Notes under the pieces: model-generated
What the model was told of the DNA's origin: nothing
The model's input: the letters and a program-made list of their open reading frames with translations, nothing else
Databases searched by the model: none
Shown: positions 48,701-60,700 of the stretch, one piece after another
Position numbering within the stretch: position 1 is the first letter of the stretch
Layout: the number at the start of each line of letters is the position of its first letter
Made by a program: the position numbers and the translations under genes
Assembly (NCBI GenBank): GCA_036362985.1
Contig: JAYGXS010000001.1
Location: forward strand, 74,199,682 to 74,263,681
DNA length: 64,000 nucleotides
Source: Ligula intestinalis
Taxonomy: Eukaryota > Platyhelminthes > Cestoda > Diphyllobothriidea > Diphyllobothriidae
Direction: 5' to 3'

Positions 48701-51700
48701 TTAATTTATGAATTTTTAAGGAAACTTTCATATTGCCCATGACGGTAATAGAAGTGAAGGTTCATGAAACTAACGCAGTCAGTTTGTCAAAGTTAAGGCT
48801 GGAAGAAGATTGCTCATGAAATGGGGCCTACAATGCACGTAAGAGTTGGGGTTGATAAATGTAACTGTGATGTTGAAGCCGAAATTCGCCTTAGCCCTAG
48901 TGGCTCGCAATATGTTCACGTTTGATCAATCGGGCAATTTTTAGGCCTCTCGGAATAGGAAACCCCATTCCAAGCCTGCCATTAGACATCTTACCTGCCC
49001 AATCTGTGCTAGCATAAAGTACTATTGTACCGTACTGTAACAACACCTTTGACCCCTGACCAGAGCGACGCGGGTTCAAATCTCGGGTGTGGCAGCAATT
49101 TCCACGGCTACACTGGAGTTGGGTATCTGCATCTGATGAGACCTAATAAGGTCGAAATACGAATCATGCAAGTCCCAATGTTTCTGCCGGAAATGCCTAA
49201 AATAACCTTCGACAGTGTTGCCGAAAGGAATGTTACGGGAACGCACAGGAGAATAGGAAATGTAAAACAATGTTAACAAAGCACACACACACCTTTTCCT
49301 TGTCCTCGGCTGTCCTCATTCGCCCAGCGTACAGAAGGCAGATGTAAAGACCAGGATTCATGCCAAAGTTTGTCTTTAAAAGGAAAGAATAAAGGCTGAT
49401 ACACTACGCTGCCATTATCTGATTCTAGGCCAGCTGGATGAAGGAGTGCTCGGCGCACATAAGTACTGATAGCAGTTTACACAGAAAAAAACGCTGGTTC
49501 ACAGTGAGGAATGTGCTTACTCGACCATTCAAGATGAGGTCAGCCCAGCGACAGAGATCGCGCAGATTGAACTCCCATGGTCCACCTGAGGTACCGAAAG
49601 AGCGCTTCACCGCTACTGCGTTGTGAATCTGGAAGGCAGACGGGTCAAGATAATTGCTGAAAAAGTGTCAATTTAACGTAGCAACAGTGCCAACCTGCGT
49701 GGCAAACAAGCGATTAATTTTCATTGACAAAACAGGGGAACTGCAATTACGTGAATAAGGGGATATCCACTGATCGTATACTGAGACCAAATCAGAAGGG
49801 GATTGCAAAGGTCGAGGTCTCACTTGGGAGTTCTCCAGAGGTTTTCGTCGTAAAAAACGAACCCGAAAATTCTTTATGTAGTTGGTGTGTTATAAGCTAT
49901 GATAGCCTTCTCCATTAGGGGATCTGATGATCTGAGGATTTGTCTAGATTTCGGAACAAGGGTGTGTATAAGCGGGTGAAGGGAGCTCAACCATAAGGCC
50001 GACTATAGTCTTGCGCACCATCGACACCCTTCGTCATTCTGAGTTCTAGCGTTATCCAGAAAAAAACTGGCAATGGAAGAGGGTGGTGACCGTTCTTGCT
50101 TGGTCAGAGCGTGCCGCAGAGGGACTGGTTCGTTTCAACGCCAACTGGGTTGAGATGTAATCCGACTAAATGTCATCTACCTTCACCCGTTATCTGAAAG
50201 TACTGCTTCACTGTAGTAGCTGGACTAAACACAGCGTGGTAGAGGCACAAGTGAAATCCCAGCGAGGCGTAAGGACCAGACTAGGATCCTGACCTTGACC
50301 TGACAGATATTTAGTGCTCCCTATGCGCTTGGTAGACCCGAACACCGTGGACTAACATATACGAGATGGACCGTGGAATGGTCGGAAAGTCGGAAAAGAC
50401 GTACCGCAGCATTGAACTGAACCATTGCAGTCACAGAACTGCGTGGAATGGATGGGTAGAGGTTGTTGAGCACAATTTTCTGATCAGTTAAAGTCAAGGG
50501 CTTCAAGTAAACCTGCAGATATAGGAAAAAGAAACAGCGGTCAACTGAGAGCTAAAAGAAAAACGCCAATCAGATGCCCAAGTAGAAACAACAAAACATA
50601 AAGATAATGGAAATAGTGTTGGCGTCACTAAGTGGTGTGGCAACATTGCATCAAGTGGGTACTAGGAGGATACGATTTTATTCGGAAATAATCGGGAGTC
50701 GGTGCGAAACAACCACTCCAATTTCAGCAACGAGGGCTAAAGAAACTGGGAGTACCCTTTGTCAACCACTGGAGAATTGAGCCTCAGTTAGGTGGTCATC
50801 GAGAATCTGACGCACTTACTACCAGTTAAGAAACAGACCTGCGCAGCGTCACGGACGAGTGTTCATTGAGCGCAGGATCAAATACAAACAAATCTTGCTT
50901 TTCTTGGAATTCTAATCTACTTGGCATGCAAGTGGTAACACTTTTTGATTACTGTAGACGAAGAAAAATAAGATTAAGGTGGTAATTTCTAGTTCACGTG
51001 CTATCATTAACCAGCAACACGCCAAACCCAGGCAAATAACACCCGAGATTTAAATTGAGTGACGTATCATAATTCGAAATTGAACTCGAAATTAATATAG
51101 GCAGAGACGTGCTAAGCAATGAACTTTTCAAAGCAACTTCAGTATCTCAAGTTGCCGGGCTTGGAAGGAGTATCGAAGAACACAATAAAATTGAATGCAT
51201 GAACGTTAGAAAGGAATTTGAGCTCAAGAGGAAAGAAGTAAAGACCTGTGTAAAGCGGTTAAGGAAGGATTTTGGAAGGGCCTTGCGTCCTCCTCCTTCT
51301 TCAACGGGGTTTTGGCAGGCAAAAAGGCGCGTGGCTCTGGGTTTCACATAAAACGTTGTTCCAAGTTCGGGAATGAAAATCGAACCTCGATGGTCTAAGC
51401 AGGCGTTAAGACACTCGAGGACTGATTGGGAAGCGAGGTTCATCTAAAAAGCACAGAGAAGACCGTCATTACTAGCAAATGACGCTGTACCGCGAGGAAA
51501 AAAGAGTCCTGTTAGGTTATTTTGTTAAAGAACAGGGGCTACTACACAGAAGCAATCACTAAGAGGTTGAAGTGAATGAAAATTCAACAAAATGCTGACT
51601 TGAATGCGATACTTTTGAACTGCAGGCAGGGATTTCGAGGCAGATGAAACAAAACAAATAGAGATTAGGGTACAGTCGTGCTTCCTGGCGTGGATGTGCA

Positions 51701-54700
51701 ATTTTAGCAGACTCTGTCCCATCTCTTATACACAAATGAACCTCTATACCAAAAGCAGGCGTTATGGTTACTGACGCTGTTGATCTATCTCCCCTGGCAT
51801 GGTCGTTCTATCACAAACCTAGACAGCCAAGTGTCGTATGGTTTGTCTCAAAGCAAAAGGTGCGCTGCAACGAGCCCGAGCACTTTACATTCCTATGGGA
51901 CCTACATCGTTTGCGCATAATGGTACTTTTTACGATGTTTAACTAGCATCTGACTAAACTACACCAAGACTTTATTTTTTAATACAGGAGCATAAATTTC
52001 GAGAACAAGACAACGAAAAAAAAGTAGAAGTGCAGGGACTATTGAAACGAACCTCATCAAGCAAAATCCAGTAACCGTGTCGCAAGGCCTGAAGCAAGGG
52101 ACCATCGCTCCAGGCGAAGGTTCCGCAACCCGCTCCTTCAACGGGCAAATCACAACCAAAGAGGTCGCTGGCTTCCTATGAAAACGATGAGCAAAATAAA
52201 TTTAGTTAGTTTAGCTGCCATAAAAAAGAACAGCATTCGACTGCCCGAAGAGACGGATTGGACAAAACTACGATCACGGTGAACAAGATATAACAAAGAG
52301 GAGGAAAGAGATCAGGTCAAGTGCAGACACAATGATCTAGACCGACGGGGGTACTGAAAACTTACTGTGGCCTCGGAGAGGTTGATGCGTATCACCTTGT
52401 GGCCGGAAGATCGAGCAAGAGCCATTACTAAACTCGTCTTGCCCACTCCAGGACTGCCCTCCAACAGGAGAGCTCGACGGGGCAGTTGAAGCGCCCGGAG
52501 GAGACGGCAAAGGTTAAAAGCGGGTGTCGGGGCCGCGAGACTGAAAGGTAGCGGAGCATGCGTGCTGTCGGCGAGTTCCGGCGACACTAGGGGCCCTAAA
52601 GTAAGGGAGAAAATAAATTGGATTCATTATTGCTGTCCCCTCTCTCTGGAAATGGCTTATGTAGGTCCACTCATTAATCCCTACTCCCTGCATGTTGTCC
52701 TGCAAGAACGGTGGTTATAGAGTCTTGAGGCGGGGAAATAACATAGACAGATAAGGAAATTTTTAGAGGTGTAAAGTGAAAATAATGTAGTCGAATTTGC
52801 TTCCCGCGGCTGCTGGGGGTTAGTTTTTCCGCATGTAAATTGCGCCGCGGACTAAACTAATCTAACTCTAGAACGGTAAGTTGGGCATCAGGTAAGTTGA
52901 AGTATACGACCTCCTAACCACCATTCCAATTTTTCGGGCAATTCAAGAAACCTGCGATTTGATTATCGGGTTTTTCCACAATAAGTTAAACAATCATATA
53001 GATTAGGAAAATCTACAGATATAAATCACCAACACTTCTAAATACAGTAAAATAAAAATGCATTTAGCATTTATTAAAGCATATTCCACTGCGTGCCCTA
53101 ACTCCCCACCCATAAAATCCTATAACCATCGTTTTCGTAAGAAAAGATGCAGGGACTAGGGATTTATAAGTGGGTTATGGAAGTCATATTTTCAATAGAA
53201 TTTTGGCTAGATAAATTCAGTGAACAAGAATTGGATAAACTGAAGATTAAAGACCGGAATTTCGAAATGGGAATAATTGGGAACAGACGGCTACTATAAG
53301 AATTTGGTATCACAATATTGCCAATGTTATTGGATTACGAGGCTCTAAACACTACTTAAATTGATTTTACACGCGACCATGGGTATTGGTTTGCCTGGCC
53401 GGCGAATTAAGCATTGTCGATTCTCAAAATTATGCGACTGGTTATTATGGGTGAGTCGTCGATATAAGGGGGAAAAATTATGGCTAGACTACCATACGAG
53501 TATTTCGTGCCATAGGCTAGATAAATAAGATATATAGCTAACTAGATAAATAAACACCGTAATGTAACCTGCATTTAAATTCGGGTTATTTAAAGAAATA
53601 AAAGGGAAGTCTCGGCCCATGTCTTACCGGTTTCAATAAAGAAGGGGGCAAAGCCGTAGTGCGTGTTGGAATCCATCAAGGAGGGGACGAAAGGTGCTCG
53701 CGTGAGGGGGCCGGCCGTATCAACGGTTTCCATGACACGGACGGCTGCTTCTAAAATTTGCTGGAATAGAGGATCCGATTCCACCACGGCGGCGTCAAAA
53801 TGGACAAGGAGACGCGCGAATAAATAACCAAGGCCGCCAATTTGAGAGAAGGGAAACACGTCTGGAAAGAGAACAGGGGAAAAGTATAAACGCATGCAAA
53901 ACAGGGTCCCTCCGCTGTTTTTTATATCATTATAACTGATAGACTTTGAAGGTACAGCATTCAAATTTTCATTGATATCACCACTCTTGTCTTTTAGTTA
54001 GTATCGGCATGATCAATATCAGTAAAATAAAGTAAAATGCAGAGAATTTTAAGAATTGGAGAGATACGGTTTTTACACTATTATGAGACTTGTTGGTGGA
54101 CAATGACGGTTGGGGAAAGACGGAGGCAACTGAAGAGACTCGGTTCTCATTAATCGAAAAGCTTCGACCAATTGGGGAGGTGCGTGCAGCCCCAGGTTAC
54201 CAGTATTTACGGCTAGTCAAAAATCGGAACTCACAGAAATCTCCGCGGCAACGCCTAGGGTTCAGTTCTAGCTTGCAGCACAGTACGAGTTTGGCGGTTC
54301 CTAGGATTAGACTAATAAGCTACCTATTCATTTTATCATTCTGCAAAAGCGAATTAGGACAGGGTAAAACTGGTTGGACGTACCGTCTGCGATCTTCCCT
54401 CTCTGTTCTCTGAGTTTCTCAAACCATACTTGCACATCGTGCCCTTCGACATTCGTATCATCTGTGTTTTGTAGGGAATCAAGGAAGAGCAGAGAGGCAC
54501 CATGAAGGCAACTAGCTGTGTACGTTGAAGACACATTAGTCTGTGTTGATCCTGGAGTGTCGGCGATATTGTGCATGAATTCCACCCACGCAAGCAGATC
54601 TCGGACGGTAGGCATTGGCCTAGAACAAAGCAAATATAAACATGCCCGTATAGAGTCAGCGCGATAACAGTGAGGGTGGGGGGGGGGAGGGTTGGTTGGT

Positions 54701-57700
54701 TGAATGCGAAGAACTCACCGCCTACAAATTGAGCAGCCAACAGATTCGCTACGCTTATAGGCGAACCACCAACAGAAGTCGACCATTGCAGCTGCCAGAG
54801 GTCTCCAGAGTGGAGTTACGAAGTCCGCGTTGCCAGACTGCAGGATAAAGTTGTGCTCCACGATGGCCTTCCAGTCCTCCAGCCCAGTCGGGGTAATCTC
54901 GCGCATTGTGCTGTCGGTGCTGCTGGAAATGGCATCGGAGGGCAGCTTGGAAAAGAGGGGCGAAGGACACCATATTTCGGTGAATCTGTTACGCAGGGCT
55001 GGCGACAACTCCTTCTTGGCGTAGTCACCGCCCGGATTCATTGTGGCTACGAGGCGAAAGTCGGTTGCGGCAACAAGGTTTGCTGCGGGGTCGTCATTGC
55101 CAGCAGACACCTCACCACCCTCGCCACAACGTTCCGCCAGACAGAGACGTCTTTCCGGCTCGAGGATGCTGTTAAGACGTTCGAGGACAGCGTCGTCCGC
55201 CAGCGAAATCTCATCGAGGAGGAACATGTCGCCTGAGAGCATGGCTGAGACCAGAGGACCATCGACCCACTCAAAAAGCCGACCACTGTCAACGGCAGAG
55301 TCCGAGGCCGCAATGTCGGCACCATTAGGGCCATCTGAGCCCCTAACTGGGCGTAGTCCACCCAGGAAGTCGGAGGCCTCGGTGTACTGATGACAATTTA
55401 CGCAGTGCAACTTTTGACCTCGCATGTTGGCGAAGATTTGGCATACGGTGGTTTTTCCGCATCTAAACGAACAATGCAGTGAATGGGGAGCGGAGTAACA
55501 AAGATAATATTGTGAACGAAAGGCTCTACCAGAAGATGCCCGAACATTAGACGACAACCAACACGCCAGATAAAACAAAAGTATAGGAGTTTGCGGCTTA
55601 CCCGGTCTCGCCAACCAGAAGGACAGGCTCTTTGTACTTGAGGGCGTTCCCAACAAGGACAAGGAGACGACGCATGTCCCGCGTCCAAACGACATGCTTA
55701 AACTCCTTGGAGAGGTCTACGCCACCTTGCACGGTTGATGCAGTTGAACTGACGTCTTTAGGGCTAACCAGGTTCAGAAATTCGGCCACAGCCAACGAGG
55801 ATCCCGAAGCATGGTCGAAAAGACTAAACAAGAAAATAGAAAGCCGATGATCAAAAATCGACGTGCAACGTGCACCTGCGAGTGACATTACCCGTCAAAT
55901 GCGTAAGCCGGGAGTCGGATAATAACCCAAGTAAGTTTGTCTGTGCAACTGGAAATAAACGATAATGAATCTACACAAAACACCGACAATAACAATGACC
56001 ATCTTCATCAAATTTTGCAGTTCGGATCGTGGGTTGAATTACTCCGTCTAAAGGGTCGGTGAATCTAAGTGTAGTAAATATGCGGCAAGTTGGAATATTA
56101 CTGATAAGCAAGGGGCGATGGTTGTGGTTGCCTGGGAATTAAATGCAATTCGAGCTGCGGAGGTCCGAGTATTGCTGGTGAGATCAATCCAGGAAGTGAG
56201 AAAGAGAACATGGAGGAGTCCACCAAGAACCATACGGACCCGAACATACATTCAGTGAGGTTAATTAGAAATGGGTTGATCCCGGACTGTAAACTGTTAT
56301 TGACATACCGACACTGGACAGTGTAGTAAAGGCGTAAACTAATTACAGTTGTTCACTTTTGTCATAAAAAAACGCTTCAAGATTATAAATAGAATTCGAG
56401 TTAAGGCACACTGGTCGGGAATGGTGGGACCGAGGAAATCCAGACACTTCATATTAATAACTTGAAAACCCGAACCGATATGTAAATCCGTGAAACAAGC
56501 CTCAAAGTCGCTCTGTTAAAGCTCAAGCAAAGATTTTGTTTTTGGACGGAGAAGGGAATAAATAGTTCCCGTTACGCGTCTCTAAAACAAAGCTGAAACA
56601 GTAGAATATTTGAGTCTATGGGCAAAAAATGGATTGGTGGCAGAAAGGGTAAACGACAGCAAGGCAGTGTTTACGGAGCTTTATTGGCTAGTAAGAAGAA
56701 CCTAATTACTGACGTCGGTGTTAGTACGTACTTGTGTTCGTCGATTGGACGATTAAAGGCTTTTCGGATGACTTCCGCAACCATAGCGGCCTCTTCAGGG
56801 CGTCGGGCCCGACCACCAAGCAGAAGGTAGCCTTGCTCTGCCAGATATGCGTCCCAGTCGAATAGCTGCTGGCGTGCACCACTGCCAACCTCGGGGACGT
56901 CACCAATGTTGGCCAGGCGATAGCGTTCACCCCAACGGAACAGGTCCCGCAATGTGATGAAACCGTCTTTACCCTGGAAGACCTCCGAGGAGCGACGCAG
57001 TAGCTGGGAGAGAATCGAGAGCATATCAGCATCGGTTGTGATATCAATAAGTTTATGGAAGGTACATAGGGAGTGAAAAAAGAAATGATGTTTGCAGGAT
57101 TTCCAAATGAGGAGGATCATTACTGGTGGTTTCGTTGCATTGTGTCCAAGGAGAGGCAGAAGATAGCAAATAGTTAAATCCTTGTCGTCCTTACAAATTA
57201 GTGTCAGTATCAGCTGGATGTGGCAATAATCTTGGCAACAAACACGCAAGCTTGGTATAAGAGCTCGAAGATCACTACCTCGGGCAAGCAGTTGGATTAT
57301 AATGACAGAGGTTTGAGCGGCATTGCATTTAGTCCGTATTCTCAGAGTCGCTGTGCTGCATTGGCCAAGACAAGGTCACGACGAAGACTGCAGAGGCTAA
57401 CCCGCCATTAATTTATTTTTCGCCTGCCACGCATATGTTAGCCTCCTAGTCAAGTGAAACAGAATATAGTTATTCAAATGTTATCCAGATGATGGCTATC
57501 ACACCCAAGAGCAATTACGGTCTGACCTTTAACCTGAAGAGGGGTCGAGTAACTGCGCAAGTTATCAACCCTTAAAGTAACGACATATAGGGTGCTGCGA
57601 TGAAAACAAGGCGTCTCAGTTTCCGTATCGTAGGAAAATGCAGCGCCCGAATGGTCTCATTCCCTATGTCCCATCCCATCCCACCATGTACCACAAAAGC

Positions 57701-60700
57701 AGCCAGTAAATTGGTTGCAAAGGGTAAGCGGGGATTTCGCTCTAGCCGCTCGTACGTCGCACACACGCATTTTCTTTCTGTTTGACGTCAAAAAATATGA
57801 GACTACTTGCTTTGACGGGAAGAAAATGAATAAGTGACGGGGAGTCGCGTAAAAATCTGCCAATAACGGTTCGTAATTATAATTTTGGAAAAACGTTACT
57901 CAGTAATCGCGAAGTGCTCAGGATTCACTTCTTACCTCTAGAGGCAGAAAGATTATACGACAATTGGGCATCGAGACAAATGAAAAGAGCCAAATGTGTA
58001 GACGGGCGAAGCCGTAGAACAGTGACAAACGCATTTTGCGGTGAGTACCATAATCAACGCCTTATGTAATAGTACACACAAAATACTAACTACTACAATG
58101 AAATAAGTAGTTAGTTATATATACTAAACAGATGTTTTGGACAAACTGTCTTTACTGAGCCTCCTGCTCTAATTCGATTCAAGAATAATAAAGACTGTGC
58201 AACTGCTTGCAAGGGCTCAACATTAAGTCACAAGGGAAATAGAAGGTTCCGTAACTTGATAGATAAGGACCCCCTTTCACAGATAACAATTTTGGCAGAT
58301 TCGAGTGCAGGCCTCTATGCAATTGGTATGAGACTCGAGATACTGCATTGGACGTATGGTGGACACACGTTTAAACATCATTAATCAGGCTTCCGACCGT
58401 TGCTGAAAAAATATTATTATGGCTTGTTTGGCTTTCTGATAGATCTTAGGCTTGCCTTACTATCTAACGGTGTGTGACACAAAGAAAGCCCACATAAAGG
58501 TTTAATGTCTACAACGAATGATCCGTGTCTCGTGATCACGCGCAGTAACTAATGCCTTTCCAAAAGACCGAGTTAACACGATATGCATGATACTTGGGAA
58601 AAATGAAGCGAGATAGGACTCATACGGTATCATTTAACATGGAGTCAGTGGAAATGCTAACTTACCTGCAATTGGTGCATCACCGCGACGAGTTTTTTTG
58701 CTCGGCTGGGTGGCAGCGCTGAGCGATGCTCCAGAATGATTTCAAGCTCCTCGCGTGGTAGAGGGTCAAAATGCAGTTCTACGAATCGGTTCCGCAGGGC
58801 ACGGGACAAAACCTAAGCACAACGGAAATGCAAAACAAAATGAGTGTTTTGATTTGAGGGTACGGCATTGATGTTAAGTTTCGAGCAAGAAGACTTCGCG
58901 TAAAGCAGGCGAAACGACTAACCTTGCGGCCAGCATAAAGACCCGGAGGATTCTGAGTAGCAAACACGCGGAAATGAGGATGAGCGCGCACCATTTCCTG
59001 TGTTTCGGTAATAAAGAGTTCCCGATTCTCGTCTAAAACCTAGGCAAAAATAAAGTGCATCCATATAACTTACAATATGACACCAGCAGAGAGGGGTGGG
59101 GCACATTCGTTCTGGTTACGGCCAATCAAGGGTTAACTTACTCGATTGAGTGCCTCCAAGATTTCAGTGGGTGCTAGATTGAGTTCATCCAGGATGATCC
59201 AATGACCCTTCCTCATGGCCTGAACAAATATACCCTCCTGGAAGACAAGAGGTCTGGCCGATTGGATGTCATCGCGACTGGACATGGCGTTTTCCGAGAC
59301 GGATGAAGCAGTGTAGGCGCCCAAGTAGGTCTGTAGGTCGGTGTGTTCGTGGTTGTTGATTCGGTGACACACCTGACCTATACGCTCGGCCAGGTAAGTG
59401 ATGAGTGAAGTCTTCCCTACCGAGGTTTCTCCTTGAAGCAGAACCGGAAGACTTCCACTGAAAGACAGGTGTTGAGAGAACAAGGTATGTCAGGCATAAA
59501 AACAGAGTCAAAACTGAACCAGATTAACAAATTTTGCAGTGGTTAGACGCACTCATGCAAATTACCATGAAAAATAAGCCGAAGGGGATAACATGACGAT
59601 ACGTGATAAGCAAAAAATGTTTTGGCTCAGTTATGGCCATTTTTTTCAGTATACTCTCGCATATTTTCGTTAACAACAGGCGACCTCACAAAATCCAATT
59701 AAAGTGGTGATATAAACAGTTTTCAAATACCTTTTCCTAGGATTATTAAAGAAGCTAACCTGGCCGATAGGACCGAATGGACTGCGAATACAAATAGCGC
59801 TGCCGATACAGATACCGCAACGGCCATTTCTGGTGTATTAAATTCCTTCAACCAGTGATAACTTAGATATTTAGCTTCTAGGCCAGAAAGTCTGGTCGAA
59901 GATATATGGAAATGGGACCTTTTCGCGTGCGTTCTAGTAGATCGCCGTTTTGGGCAGGCGGTACCTAAGGAGAATGCTATGAACAAGATAAACACTGAGA
60001 GCAAAAAATGACTAGAATGACAGCCACGTTCGATCCAACAAATTCCGGTGACGCATCGTAATCCTCAATTACGGTCACTCTGTCCAACCTACTTGATGGC
60101 CACAGATAAGTCGCTACTTACGGTAGTGTTTCGTTGATAGTGATCTTCACTAACTAATCCAGAAAACAGTTCGAATTCTCCGTTAATTATGATACGTAGA
60201 CTGGGAAATAGAAGTTGTTGATAGGTTTCACAGTTGAGTAACGTGTTACTGCACAAATTTTACACGGAGAAACAACTACTCAAGGGCATACTGCATAAGG
60301 TCATCAGACCGAAGTGCGAAACATTACTGTAAGTGCCTGCAGTTAACATTTCAGCCGCTGGGGTACAGGCTCCCAGATTACTAGGAAGACCAAACAACTT
60401 CTAAGAAAGCTTCGATGAGTTTGATTTGAGATCGAACATCAGATCTTATTCGGCAAGCGAAGTAAACTGGGCTGTAATTAGTCAACATCAGTAATCAAGT
60501 CAGAAAAGATCGGTTTGGTCTTCTTTTTTCCAATACCTGGTTCAGCATAATGAAATGGTATAAAGAGAGCAGTCTTACGCAGCTGCCACAACCCGGGCCA
60601 AGTCTTTCAAGTTGGCGCGCACCGAGGCCGTAAGGACGTAGTCTTTGTCAGAAACACAGGTTGCAGCCACTGCACGGGCCGCCAGCGGTCCCTTGGGGAT

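Noticed and set aside
49921..49960. Another CTGATGA on the plus strand.
   Set aside because: No GAAA and no pairing stems at the required distance; a chance match.
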